Shown piece by piece: positions 32,931 to 43,821 of a DNA stretch of 64,000 nucleotides. The stretch spans positions 1 to 64,000 of the forward strand of contig NZ_JAAXLS010000027.1 in NCBI RefSeq assembly GCF_012328925.1. Direction: 5' to 3'. A model generated the notes under the pieces. It saw nothing but the letters and a program-made list of their open reading frames with translations, searched no databases and had not been told where the DNA came from. This DNA comes from Amycolatopsis acididurans (GTDB lineage Bacteria > Actinomycetota > Actinomycetes > Mycobacteriales > Pseudonocardiaceae). Position 1 is the stretch's first letter; each line of letters opens with the position of its first letter. The position numbers and the translations under genes are program-made.

Positions 32931-33070
32931 ACGGGGGGTGCTGGCCCGGGGTGTCGGCCCGGGGTGTCGGCCCGGGGGTGCTGGCCCGGGGGTGCTGGCC
33001 CGGGAGCGCCGGTCCGGGGACGGCAGGTCCGGCACTGACCCGGAAGCACCGGTCCGAGGATGCCGGTCCG
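32931..33070. repeat. GC-rich tandem repeat after the TetR gene
   Basis: At least five copies of GGTGCTGGCCCGGGG or GGTGTCGGCCCGGGG (15-17 bp), grading into CGGTCCGGGGA units. No gene is supported from 32912 to 33339. Unit lengths are uneven, so a coding role is unlikely. Confidence 0.65.
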
Positions 33071-33339
33071 GGGACGCAGCCCCGAGCGCCTGACCGGGGG
33101 CGCCTTCTGCGTGACGGGCGGGCTCTCGACGCGATGTCGACCGCCGCGGTCATCGGTTGCAGCGCGTCCGCACCGACGTTCGGTCTCAGCCCGGCAGCCA
33201 GCGCCCGCCCATCGCATCCGGGCGGTCGCTGCGACGATCGCCAGCAGCACCACAACCACGCACCACCCCACAGCGACGCAATGGCCTCCACAACGTTCAC
33301 CGCGACGTCCACCTTCGGCGCGGGCGCTGGCGCCTTAAG

Positions 33340-36300
33340 TCAGGTCTCGGTGCGGTGGCGGCCGTTGCCGCGGGCTTCGCCGTTGCGGCTGTGGCCGTTG
33401 ACCGTCCGCGTCGCGTCGTCGCCCGTGCCGAGCCGCTTCACGAGTGCCGCGGCGCTCGTTGTCCCGGCCTGGTGTTCCGCGAGTGCCCTCGCGAGCAGGT
33501 CGGCGAGTCCCGCGTCTTCGGGCAAGTCATCGTCGAGAAACGAGGTGCTCTGGCCCGCGTGGAAGGGCTGGAGGCCGTCGTCCTCGATGTTCGGAGTACT
33601 CGTGAAGTGCGTCTCGGACTTTGCGGGCGACGTGTCGTCGGCGTGGTCGTCAAAGGGCTCCAGCGATGGAGGCAGCCGCAGCTTGGGCAGCCAGTCCTCG
33701 TTGACCTTGACGCCGCGTCCCTCATCCGAGCCGGTCGTGCCCGCTGCGTCTTTCCCGGAGCCAGCCTCGACCGAGTCGACATGAGCAGAGTCATCCTCGG
33801 CCGACTCACCACCGCCAGACGCCACCCGGCGAGTGCCTTCTCCGGCCGAATCGCGGGCAGCTGAAACGTCCTCGACGGAGGCATCGGCAACCGAGCCATC
33901 TTGACCCGGACCGTCTTCAGCCGAGCGATCCCGCGCCCGGCGGCGTCCGCCCGAGCTTTCCTCGGCGGCACCAACCGAGTCGCGTTGGGGCACATCACGT
34001 TCCGTCGAAGCGCGTCCTGCCGCGTCGTGTCGGGCCGAGGCGGTCCCGGCCGCCTCCGCAGCCTTCGCTGCGGCGCCGGCATCCGGCTCGCTGCCCGTCC
34101 CGGCGCCCGTCGCCGACCCGCCATCCCCGGCGTATACCGCCGAGTCGGCATCGTCCAGCCGGCTCAAGTCGAGGCCATTGTGCTTCCCTGACCCCGCGTT
34201 CTGCTCTTTGACCCCGGCAGACGCTTTGACGCCACTGCGGTCTTGGCCGCCGGCGCCGTTTCCAGTCTCCGAAACAACGTCGGGCGCTTCGTGTATCGCG
34301 TCGGCCGACGGGGCGGCCTCGTTGGTCGCCCGCACCTCCGCCGAATCGGCGCTCGCCGTGCGGGACGTCTCCTCCCCTACGTCCGCTTCGCGACGCCGTC
34401 CAGGGTCGGAGTCGGATGCTCGCCGCCTGCCCCCGACACCTGACCCGGGCGAGATACCCAGCCGATCCAGAACCGACCGTGCCGCAACCGAACCGTGCTC
34501 CGAATCGTGCCGCGTCTTCGGCTTGTTCGCCGCGTCCTCGTGCTGATCGGTGACCGCGTCGTCGTGATTCGCGGCGCGGTCTCGACGCCTCCGCCCGACG
34601 GTCGAGCCGCTAGCCGGACCCTCGGTACGGTCGTCACCCGCGTCGGCGGCAGCCGTGTCACCGCGCTCGACAGGCGAGTCTCCGCGCCCGTCGCCAGACG
34701 AGTCCTCGCGCTGCCCGCCATCGCGGCCGGACGCGCCACTGCCTTCGGCCGCGCCAGTATCGAGGCCCACAGCGGCGTTCGCTTCGCGTCGCCCCGCTTC
34801 AGGATCACTCGACGCCGCCCCACCCGTCACCGAACCGTGATCGGCCGCGTGCGCGGCTCGGCGCTGCTCGACGCCGGGAGCGGTTCCAGTCGCGGAACCG
34901 TCGTCGCCCCCGGCAGTGTGGCGCCGCTCTGGCTGGCCGTTAACGGTGTGAGCGGCTTCAGACCGCTCGTCGTTGTGGCTGGTCTTGCCGGTTCCTGCTG
35001 AACCGTTCGTCGCCTGCCGCGCGGTGTCGGATTTCGCCGGAGTCGGCTCGAAGATCAACGAGAACCGGTGAGCGGGTTCATCCGCGGGCGCGGGCGCCAA
35101 AGGCAGATCCGGCACACCTGCCGAATCGTCCCACGCGAATTTCCTGGACTTATGGGCGGACTCATCAGCGGCCGACACTGACGTGTCAGATCCCCGCGAG
35201 ACTCCGCGAGTCTCCCGGTGGTCTCCGCGAGTTTCCCAATGGTCTCCGTCAGCTGCCCGGTGGTCACCGTCGATGCTCCGGGAGTTTCCGCTAGCTTCCC
35301 GCCGGTCCGCATCGACTTTCGAGCGATCCCCGCCAGCTTCCCGGTGGTCACCGTCAACTTTCCAGCGGTCCCCACCGGCTGCCCGGTGGTCACCGTCAAC
35401 TTCCCGGCGATCCCCGCCAGCCGCCCGGTGGTCACCGTCAAGTTCCCGGCGATCCCCGCCAGCCGCCCGGTGATCACCGTCAACTTCCCGGCGGTCCCCA
35501 CCAGTTTCCCGGTGGTCACCGTCGATGCTCCGGAAGTCTGCGTCAGTCCGGCGGTCCTCGCCCGCGGTCTGCCCGCGTTCGTCGGTAGCCTTTCCCGGCT
35601 CGTCTGCCGTCCGCATCGGCGCCTCGCCATGCACGGAAGCAAGCCGCAACTCACGCGAGCCCTGCTGCTCATTGGATGCCCACGTCGCGGTGCCCGCCCG
35701 GGGCGCCACGCCGAGAATCTCGTCGAGGTCGACCGACGCGTGGCCGCCGTTGCCGAATTCGCCGGTCAGCAAACCCATCGCTTGCCTGCGCGACCGGGCG
35801 TAAAGATGCTCGGCGGCCCTGGTCTGATGCAGGCACTCGATAGCCTCGTCGGCGCGCCCCAGTCGTTGCTCAACGTTGGAAAGCTCGGCCCACAAACGCG
35901 AAGTCAGCGAATGCAGGCCGTGCCGTTCGGTGCTGTACACGGCGTCCCGCAACATCCCGGCCGCCGCTTCGACTCCGCCCGAGGGCAGCAGGATTCGCGT
36001 CGCGACCGCCATCCGAAGCCAGCCGAGCGGCGCGGTGGCCGCCGCGCGCACCGGCTCGTCGAGCAGCGGTTGCGCGATCTCCAACGCGTTCTCCATGTCA
36101 CCCCGGTCGAGCAACGAGCACACGAGATGGAGGATCAGCCGGGAGCGTACGACTCCCCCGTCGCGACCCGGGTCGTCCAGTTGTTCCAGCAGCCCCAGAC
36201 CGGTGCGCGCCGCGTCTCCGGCCCCCAGGGTGTCCGCGTGCCGGCGCCGGTGCGCGGACATGCCGACCCGTAGGTAAGCCCGTGCGAGCAGCCGGTCGTC

Positions 36301-36855
36301 ACCGTCCAAGCTGTCGTCGCCGCCGCACAGCTTGTCGGCTTCGACGAAGGCTCGGTCGAGTTCCGGCTTGCGACCGAACTGCGAGAGACAACCCACCAGC
36401 TGGCACAACGCGGCAGCCTTGTCAGCCCCGGCGAACGCCGTCGTCGCCAGCACTGGCCTCAAGGCGGCGAGCCCCGTCAGCGGCGCTCCGACACTGCGCG
36501 CGCACACCGCGAGATCGGTGCGAAGGCGCGCACCCAGCTCGATCTCACCGAGATCCTCGGCCGCACGCAGCACGGCGACCGCACGCCCGACCGTGTCCGC
36601 ACGCAAGCCGAGCCGGACGCGCGCCGCGACGACCAGTCCCTCGGCACGCACCCACAACTTGTCGGAGTCGGCGGTCTCCGCCAATGCCGCGGCACGCTCA
36701 CCGAGAACCAGAACCAGCTCGGGCGCGCGCAGGCTGAACTCAGCGGCCTGCCGGAGCAGCCGCTCGATCGCTTGCGTCTCGCTGTTACCGGTCGGGTTCC
36801 ATCCAGTGACGCGCGCCTCGGGCGGGCTGGACCGGATGTGCTTGGTGGCTACCAC
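33340..36855 (-). CDS. Large protein: TPR-like N-terminus plus long repetitive disordered tail
   Basis: This 1171-residue protein is of unknown function. Residues about 25-375 are helical with TPR-like spacing (LLRQAAEFSLRAPELVLVLG; RLGRADEAIECLHQTRAAEH). Residues about 437-556 consist of 14-residue repeats of the type DGDHRAAGGDRREV. Then several hundred residues rich in Asp, Gly, Ser, Glu and Arg follow without order. The final ~100 residues regain conserved character (EDWLPKLRLPPSLEPFDDHA, FLDDDLPEDAGLADLLARAL). No signal peptide or membrane helix. It lies upstream of the lipase/TetR pair and downstream of ettA. Confidence 0.8.
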   Translation of the reverse strand: MVATKHIRSSPPEARVTGWNPTGNSETQAIERLLRQAAEFSLRAPELVLVLGERAAALAETADSDKLWVRAEGLVVAARVRLGLRADTVGRAVAVLRAAEDLGEIELGARLRTDLAVCARSVGAPLTGLAALRPVLATTAFAGADKAAALCQLVGCLSQFGRKPELDRAFVEADKLCGGDDSLDGDDRLLARAYLRVGMSAHRRRHADTLGAGDAARTGLGLLEQLDDPGRDGGVVRSRLILHLVCSLLDRGDMENALEIAQPLLDEPVRAAATAPLGWLRMAVATRILLPSGGVEAAAGMLRDAVYSTERHGLHSLTSRLWAELSNVEQRLGRADEAIECLHQTRAAEHLYARSRRQAMGLLTGEFGNGGHASVDLDEILGVAPRAGTATWASNEQQGSRELRLASVHGEAPMRTADEPGKATDERGQTAGEDRRTDADFRSIDGDHRETGGDRREVDGDHRAAGGDRRELDGDHRAAGGDRREVDGDHRAAGGDRWKVDGDHREAGGDRSKVDADRREASGNSRSIDGDHRAADGDHWETRGDHRETRGVSRGSDTSVSAADESAHKSRKFAWDDSAGVPDLPLAPAPADEPAHRFSLIFEPTPAKSDTARQATNGSAGTGKTSHNDERSEAAHTVNGQPERRHTAGGDDGSATGTAPGVEQRRAAHAADHGSVTGGAASSDPEAGRREANAAVGLDTGAAEGSGASGRDGGQREDSSGDGRGDSPVERGDTAAADAGDDRTEGPASGSTVGRRRRDRAANHDDAVTDQHEDAANKPKTRHDSEHGSVAARSVLDRLGISPGSGVGGRRRASDSDPGRRREADVGEETSRTASADSAEVRATNEAAPSADAIHEAPDVVSETGNGAGGQDRSGVKASAGVKEQNAGSGKHNGLDLSRLDDADSAVYAGDGGSATGAGTGSEPDAGAAAKAAEAAGTASARHDAAGRASTERDVPQRDSVGAAEESSGGRRRARDRSAEDGPGQDGSVADASVEDVSAARDSAGEGTRRVASGGGESAEDDSAHVDSVEAGSGKDAAGTTGSDEGRGVKVNEDWLPKLRLPPSLEPFDDHADDTSPAKSETHFTSTPNIEDDGLQPFHAGQSTSFLDDDLPEDAGLADLLARALAEHQAGTTSAAALVKRLGTGDDATRTVNGHSRNGEARGNGRHRTET
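35190..35545 (-). repeat. 42-bp tandem repeats inside the 1171-residue gene
   Basis: Units of 42 bp encode 14 residues (DGDHRAAGGDRREV and variants: HRETGGDRREV, DRWKVDGDHREAGG). About eight units, imperfect; the later ones diverge (RSIDGDHRAADGDHW). The reading frame is kept throughout. Confidence 0.8.
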
Positions 36856-36906
36856 GTGGGGACTCCGCTTCAGTGTTGGCTCAAGCGTGCTCGCTCGGCG
36901 CGCCGG

Positions 36907-38583
<1,677 letters not shown>

Positions 38584-38701
38584 AAGGTCGATCGTAGAGC
38601 CGAGCCAAGCGCGACCGAACGGCGGTCACCATCCAGGAACCCAGCGTGACCCCCTGCTCACCTTCGGAACATCAGATCAACTACCGCCCGGGCCCGCTCC
38701 C

Positions 38702-39175
38702 TCAGGCGATCGGCACGGGTTCAGCGGCCTCAACGAGCATGTTCCGTTCGGATGGATTCGAAGCTTTGCGGGCGTCACCTCCTCTGCCGGGTTCGTCGAC
38801 GCCGGCGCGCTGAGCTGGGGCCACGCACCGCAGCAAGTTGGGTCCGACGGCCAAGGCCTCAACCTCAGGTACAGCGCGAGCCTCTCGCCCCTGCTCGCGG
38901 CCGCTCATGTAAAGCCGCCCGTTGACGATGACCGGATCGCCCTTGCGCACCGACACGCGGACACCCGCAGCCAACCTGCGCCAGCACCTCACGCGCACCC
39001 TGAAATGCCGACCGTCGACCCACCTTTCCCTGGCCTTGTCGTAACGCCGCTCGTTGCTGCGCAACCAGAAACTCACCATCTCGTGCCCGCGCTCGCCCAC
39101 TCGCCTGACCTCGAGTTCGCTGCACACCGTGCCGATCAACGTGACCGGGGTTTCGCCTGCCGCCATCACCCGCAC
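38702..39175 (-). CDS. Single-stranded DNA-binding protein paralogue
   Basis: This 157-residue OB-fold protein has TPVTLIGTVCSELEVRRVGE (strand 1), MVSFWLRSNERRYDKARERW, and GDPVIVNGRLYMSGREQGRE, the last being the conserved SSB loop. The C-terminus is not the acidic DDDIPF type, so this is the SSB-b-like paralogue rather than the main SSB. ATG at 39175 or 39166. Paired DnaA-box-like sites lie about 80-110 bp upstream. Confidence 0.88.
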   Translation of the reverse strand: MRVMAAGETPVTLIGTVCSELEVRRVGERGHEMVSFWLRSNERRYDKARERWVDGRHFRVRVRCWRRLAAGVRVSVRKGDPVIVNGRLYMSGREQGREARAVPEVEALAVGPNLLRCVAPAQRAGVDEPGRGGDARKASNPSERNMLVEAAEPVPIA

Positions 39176-39256
39176 CCTTTCCTGCCTCTCGGTCCGTGTC
39201 CGTTGAGATCAGCCTGGCGGCAGCGGGCACGCGAGGAAAGGGAGAAATGGCGTGGC

Positions 39257-39283
39257 TGTGGATAACCGGGGGTGTGTGGACAA
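39257..39283. promoter_or_regulatory. Two DnaA-box-like sites upstream of the ssb-like gene
   Basis: TGTGGATAA (39257-39265) and TGTGGACAA (39275-39283) are reverse-strand forms of the DnaA box TTATCCACA and its actinobacterial variant TTGTCCACA, 18 bp apart. They lie between the ssb-like gene and the CopD/CtaG gene. Confidence 0.5.
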
Positions 39284-39291
39284 GTCCGCGA

Positions 39292-41295
39292 TCAAGCCCG
39301 CCGTTTGCCCTGATCCGCCATTTGTTTGAGCATGGCGTTATAGGCCGCGAGGTCGGAGTCGCCGCTGGTCTCCTCGCGCCGGTCGTTCCGCTTCGCTTCG
39401 CGGTCGTCGGCACGCGCCCACTGCACGAGCAGGGCGATCAGCACGAGCAGGACGGGGATTTCCCCCGACGCCCACGCGATTCCGCCTCCGAGGCGCTGGT
39501 CGGAAAGCAGATCCTGTACCCACGGCAGGTTCAGCGAACGGTAGAACGCCTCGCCGATGACCGTCTGCTTGGACATCAGGACTACGCCGAAGAAGGCGTG
39601 GAACGGCATCGCCGCGAACATCATGCCCAGCCGCCCCAGATGCGGAAGGCGACGCGGCGCCGGGTCGATACCGATCACCGGCCAGTAGAAGACGTAACCC
39701 GACAGCAGGAAATGCGCGTTCATCACAAGGTGTGCCCAGTGATAGTTCAGCGCCGTATCGAACAGCCCGGAGAAGTACAGAGCGTAGAACGAACCGACGA
39801 ACAGCAGCAGGGCCACCACCGGTTGAGTGAGAAATTTGGCCAGTGGCGACCGCACGAACGCCAGCAACCACTCACGCGGTCCCGGCGGCGCGTCCTTGCC
39901 TCCCACCGGCAGCGCACGCAACGCGAGCGTCACCGGGCCGCCCAGCACGAACAGCACCGGCGCCACCATCGACAGCATCATGTGCAGGCCCATGTGGGCG
40001 CTGAACATCGCCGGCGCGTACAGGCCGAGCCCGGACGACGTCGCGATGAGCAGCACGAAGCACCCGGCGAGCCACGACACCGTCCGCCCGACCGGCCAGG
40101 CGTCGCCGCGTCGTCGCAGCCGGCGCACGCCCACGATGTACAACGCGGCCAGCACGATCGCGGCCGTGCCGTAGATGAGGTCGAACCGCCAGGCGAACAG
40201 CAGCCGCAGAACGGTTGGAGCACCGGGCAGGTCGTACCCGATGAGCACTTCCGTCGTGGACGGCTGGGTCACGGCGTTCTCCGGCGGTGGAGTGCGCGCC
40301 AGCGCCGTCGCGATGCCGATGGTCACGAACATGATCACCAGCTCGACAGCGGCCAGCCTAAGCAGCTGTCCGCCACCCTTGCCGTGCACGAGGCCCCGCA
40401 CGCCTCGGCTGCGTTGTTGCTGCCCGAAGACACCGAGCACGAGTAGCGCGACCATTTTGGCGACGACCAGCAGGCCGTAGTCGGTCGTCAGCAGGTCACC
40501 CAGGGGGATCCGCACGAGTGCGTTGACGACACCCGACAGGGCCATCACGATCCAGCAGACCAGTGCGATCTTGGAGAACCGGCTCGCCGCGAGAGTCAGG
40601 TGCTCGCCCCGCCGCCAGCCGTGCGCCAGCAGCGCGAACAACCCGCCGACCCACACCGACGCCGCGACAAGGTGGTACAGCAGGCTGTTCGTGGCCATGT
40701 CGTGGGCGCCACCGCTGGCCGAGTGACCCGTCACCGCGACCGGCACCAGTCCCGCGACCGACACCGCGAACAGCACAGCCGTCCAGCCCCACGACAACGC
40801 CAGGCGGCACCCCAGGGCCAGCAGCAGCGCGATCGCGGCCGTCACCAGCCACGCCTTCGGCTGCTCGATCGCGTCGACGAGGTCGAGCAGCACCTGCGGG
40901 GAGAACAGTGCGGTGACCGGTTTACCCGCACCGTCCGCCGCCGTGAAGAACACCGACGCGATCGCCGCGACGAACCACACCCAGGCCGCGGTACCCGCCG
41001 TCCGCAAGGCCGCGTATCCGTCGCGCGCGACAGTGCCCGAACGCTGGGGCGGCACAAGGAACGCCGCCAGCAGTAGGGAACCCACGCACACCACGGAGGC
41101 GGCGTCGGCCAGTACACGCACCACACCGAGCCCGTAGTGCGTGAGCGCGCCCGGATCCGGCAGGCCGGCGATCACGTACGTGGCGCCGCCGGTGATCGCG
41201 ACGATCGCGACGGCAATGACCGCCGCAAGGATCACGCTCACCATCAGCAGTGGGGCGACACTGACCTTGCGGCGTGAGGATGCTTCAGACTCCAC
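39292..41295 (-). CDS. Fused CopD / CtaG (caa3-assembly) membrane protein
   Basis: This 667-residue protein has some 14-16 membrane helices. The first half is CopD-like (copper uptake; ALTHYGLGVVRVLADAASVV, SLLYHLVAASVWVGGLFALL). The second half is CtaG_Caa3-like (GLYAPAMFSAHMGLHMMLSM with clustered His/Met; AHLVMNAHFLLSGYVFYWPV; MPFHAFFGVVLMS). The fusion is common in Actinobacteria and is linked to copper supply for cytochrome oxidase. The tail is charged. Confidence 0.9.
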   Translation of the reverse strand: MESEASSRRKVSVAPLLMVSVILAAVIAVAIVAITGGATYVIAGLPDPGALTHYGLGVVRVLADAASVVCVGSLLLAAFLVPPQRSGTVARDGYAALRTAGTAAWVWFVAAIASVFFTAADGAGKPVTALFSPQVLLDLVDAIEQPKAWLVTAAIALLLALGCRLALSWGWTAVLFAVSVAGLVPVAVTGHSASGGAHDMATNSLLYHLVAASVWVGGLFALLAHGWRRGEHLTLAASRFSKIALVCWIVMALSGVVNALVRIPLGDLLTTDYGLLVVAKMVALLVLGVFGQQQRSRGVRGLVHGKGGGQLLRLAAVELVIMFVTIGIATALARTPPPENAVTQPSTTEVLIGYDLPGAPTVLRLLFAWRFDLIYGTAAIVLAALYIVGVRRLRRRGDAWPVGRTVSWLAGCFVLLIATSSGLGLYAPAMFSAHMGLHMMLSMVAPVLFVLGGPVTLALRALPVGGKDAPPGPREWLLAFVRSPLAKFLTQPVVALLLFVGSFYALYFSGLFDTALNYHWAHLVMNAHFLLSGYVFYWPVIGIDPAPRRLPHLGRLGMMFAAMPFHAFFGVVLMSKQTVIGEAFYRSLNLPWVQDLLSDQRLGGGIAWASGEIPVLLVLIALLVQWARADDREAKRNDRREETSGDSDLAAYNAMLKQMADQGKRRA

Positions 41296-41315
41296 GCCAC
41301 GAGGGTAGGCCCGGT

Positions 41316-42497
41316 TCAGCAGACCGGAGTCGGCGCGGTGAGCTCACGGTGACGTGCGCGACCTGCGGCGACCGCTGCGGGTGCGATCACCGCGGCGAGC
41401 AGGCCGACCACGACGAACGACGTGGAAAGAGACGTCGCCTGTGCGACTCCGCCGATCATGGGCGGCCCGGCGAGGAATCCGCTATAGGCGACCGTGGTCA
41501 CGAACGCGATTTCGCGCTCTCCACCTGTGTCGTCGGCGCGCTGTCCGGACGCCCCCGCCAGGCTCAACGCGATCGGGAAGGACGCGGCCAGCCCCACCCC
41601 GGCCAGGCCGAATCCGACGTACGCGAGCGCGGCGACCGGCACCACGGCAGCCGTGACAAGCCCGCATCCGGCCAGGGCCGCCCCGATGACCAGCGTCGTC
41701 GTGGCGCCGAGCCGTTGCTGCACCCACGCTCCGCCGAGCCGCGTGAACGCCATCGCGAGCGAGAAGCCCGAGTACGCCAGCGCCGCCGCGCCCTGCCCGA
41801 TCTGATGCGTCGACACCAGCAGCAGCGCCGACCAGTCCGCGCTCGCGCCTTCCGCGATCGCCGAGCACAGCGCGATGGCGGCGAGCAGCCACAGCACGGG
41901 ACGCCGGATCGGCGCGCTCCTGGCGCCGGTCGTGTCCTTTCGCTCCGGTGTGACGGTTCGTGGAAGCCCACGCACGACCAGCGACAGTGCGATGACAACC
42001 ACGACCGCCGCAACAAAGAGATGCCTCAGCGGGGACCAATCCTGCGCCGCCGCGAGCCCAGCGGCGGCGGACGCGACGAGACCGCCGAAGCTGAATCCGG
42101 CGTGGAACACCGGCATGAGCGGCCGCCCGGTGCGCCGCTCGACGCCGACCGCACCGATGTTCATCGCCACGTCGAGGAGCCCGACCGATACCCCCAGCCA
42201 GAACATCACCAGAGCCAGCCACGGCACCGTGCCTGCGACGCCGAGCAACGGAAGCAGAACGGCGGACAGCAGCGTCGAGACGACGATCGCGGCTCGCGCG
42301 CCGGCACGTTCGACCAGGCGACCCGACAACGACGCCGAGATCAACATCCCGATTGTCAGGCACAGCAGTGCCAGACCGAGCGCCCCCGGCGTGGCCCGCA
42401 ACTGGTCACTGATCGCGGGCACGCGTGGCGCCCACGACCCGTAGACCGCCCCATTGAGCGCGAACACCACGAAGACCGCGACCCGGTCGCCGACCAT
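41316..42497 (-). CDS. MFS transporter
   Basis: This 393-residue transporter has twelve helices. The start FVVFALNGAVYGSWAPRVPA and the loop GRLVERAGARAAIVVSTLLS (the motif-A region) mark a YbjJ-like sugar/drug-type MFS. Substrate unknown. Divergent from a LacI regulator, with a LacI-type operator between them, so it probably carries the sugar or related compound that the regulator senses. Confidence 0.85.
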   Translation of the reverse strand: MVGDRVAVFVVFALNGAVYGSWAPRVPAISDQLRATPGALGLALLCLTIGMLISASLSGRLVERAGARAAIVVSTLLSAVLLPLLGVAGTVPWLALVMFWLGVSVGLLDVAMNIGAVGVERRTGRPLMPVFHAGFSFGGLVASAAAGLAAAQDWSPLRHLFVAAVVVVIALSLVVRGLPRTVTPERKDTTGARSAPIRRPVLWLLAAIALCSAIAEGASADWSALLLVSTHQIGQGAAALAYSGFSLAMAFTRLGGAWVQQRLGATTTLVIGAALAGCGLVTAAVVPVAALAYVGFGLAGVGLAASFPIALSLAGASGQRADDTGGEREIAFVTTVAYSGFLAGPPMIGGVAQATSLSTSFVVVGLLAAVIAPAAVAAGRARHRELTAPTPVC

Positions 42498-42523
42498 GAC
42501 CCACCTCCCCGCCTCACAATGTC

Positions 42524-42535
42524 TTAAGCGCTTCA
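42524..42535. promoter_or_regulatory. LacI-type operator between the MFS and LacI genes
   Basis: TTAAGCGCTTCA is almost the typical LacI/GalR-family operator TGAAGCGCTTCA, with the central palindrome AAGCGCTT. It lies 27 bp from the MFS start and 28 bp from the LacI start. Confidence 0.75.
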
Positions 42536-42562
42536 GGAAGTCCAGCCGTTTAGACTGGCGGG

Positions 42563-43633
42563 ATGACCGAACGGCGGCGGCCGACGCTCGACGACGTGGC
42601 CGAGGCCGTCGGTGTTTCCCGCGCGACGGTGTCCAACGCGTACAACCGTCCCGACCAGTTGTCCGCCGCGTTGCGTGACGAGGTGCTGCGCGTGGCCAGG
42701 CGGCTCGGATACGCCGGGCCGAACCCGATCGCGCGCAGTCTCGCCACTCGGCGCACCGGTGCGATCGCGTTCATGCTCGACACCGGCCTGTCCGCAGCCT
42801 TCTCCGATCCGGCGTTGTCCATCACGCTCGACGCGCTCGCCGCGACGGTCGATCCGGAAGGACACGCGCTACTGCTGTTGCCCGGCGGGGACAACGGCGG
42901 CCCGCGCGCCGACCGCGTGCTCGCCGCGCAGGCAGACCTCGCCGTGGCGTACTCGCTGGCGGATGGCGCGCCGGCCTTGCGCGCCGTACGTCGGCGGGGG
43001 TTACCACTCGTCGTGATCGACCAGCCCGTCGTGCCGGGGTCCGCACGAGTCGGCATCGACGATCGCGGCGGCGCCGCAGCGGCCGCCCAACATCTTCTCG
43101 AGTTCGGCCATCGTCGCTTCGCGATCTTGTCCGCGCAATGCCTTTCTGCGCCGCGAGGTGGACCACTCACACCGGCAGAGGCGATCAGGAGCCGTTTCCG
43201 AGACAATCGCGAACGGTTACGGGGTTACCTCGAAACGCTGGCCGACGGGGGAATCGCCAGTGCCGATGTGCCGATCTGGGAGACGTCCGGAATCTCCCGC
43301 GAGCAGGCGATGGCGGGTGCGAGTGGCCTGCTCGATCACGAGCCTACCGCATTATTGTGCATGTCGGACGAACTCGCCCTCGCCGCCCTCGCCGTCGCGA
43401 AACAGCGAGGAATCAATGTTCCGGGCGCACTGTCCATTGTGGGCTTTGACGACACGCCATCGGCTCGATGGTCCGAGCCTGCCCTGACGACGGTCCGGCA
43501 GGACCTCGAATACAAAGGTCGTTTGGCAGGAGAACTCGCCTTACACATGCTCACCGGCGGGCGGCGGCCTCCTCGTCCGACCATACTCGACGTGGAACTG
43601 ATCGTCCGCAGCTCAACCGGACCTGCTCGTTAG
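42563..43633 (+). CDS. LacI-family regulator
   Basis: This 356-residue protein begins with the HTH PTLDDVAEAVGVSRATVSNA followed by hinge YNRPDQLSAALRDEVLRVAR, then a periplasmic-binding-like ligand domain (IAFMLDTGLSAAFSDPALSI; ALLCMSDELALAALAVAKQR; LSIVGFDDTPSARWSEPALT). TAGACT at 42551-42556 is a likely -10 only about 6 nt from the ATG, so the message may be leaderless. Probable repressor of the divergent MFS gene and itself. Confidence 0.92.
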   Translation: MTERRRPTLDDVAEAVGVSRATVSNAYNRPDQLSAALRDEVLRVARRLGYAGPNPIARSLATRRTGAIAFMLDTGLSAAFSDPALSITLDALAATVDPEGHALLLLPGGDNGGPRADRVLAAQADLAVAYSLADGAPALRAVRRRGLPLVVIDQPVVPGSARVGIDDRGGAAAAAQHLLEFGHRRFAILSAQCLSAPRGGPLTPAEAIRSRFRDNRERLRGYLETLADGGIASADVPIWETSGISREQAMAGASGLLDHEPTALLCMSDELALAALAVAKQRGINVPGALSIVGFDDTPSARWSEPALTTVRQDLEYKGRLAGELALHMLTGGRRPPRPTILDVELIVRSSTGPAR

Positions 43634-43670
43634 CACGGTTCCGCGGCCCGTACAACGAGGTTTGGAAATC

Positions 43671-43718
43671 TGTGGACAACTACTCCCCGATCGAGCGAAC
43701 GGAAACTACTTATCCACA
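43671..43718. promoter_or_regulatory. Facing pair of DnaA-box-like sites
   Basis: TGTGGACAA (43671-43679) and TTATCCACA (43710-43718) face each other over 30 bp in an AT-richer gap between lacI and the I36-like gene. About 20 bp further on, GACAAGTCCGCG is shared with the site pair at 39257-39290. Confidence 0.5.
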
Positions 43719-43821
43719 GAAGTAGAAATGCCTGCTGACAAGTCCGCGAGCACCCGCCATTCTTGAATGCGTGAGGGAGATGCGGCATCGCAAGCCGCAC
43801 CACGATTCATCAGGGGGAAAC

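Noticed and set aside
35190-35545. CRISPR array
   Set aside because: The 42-bp units are contiguous and in frame, without unique spacers, and lie inside a protein-coding gene.
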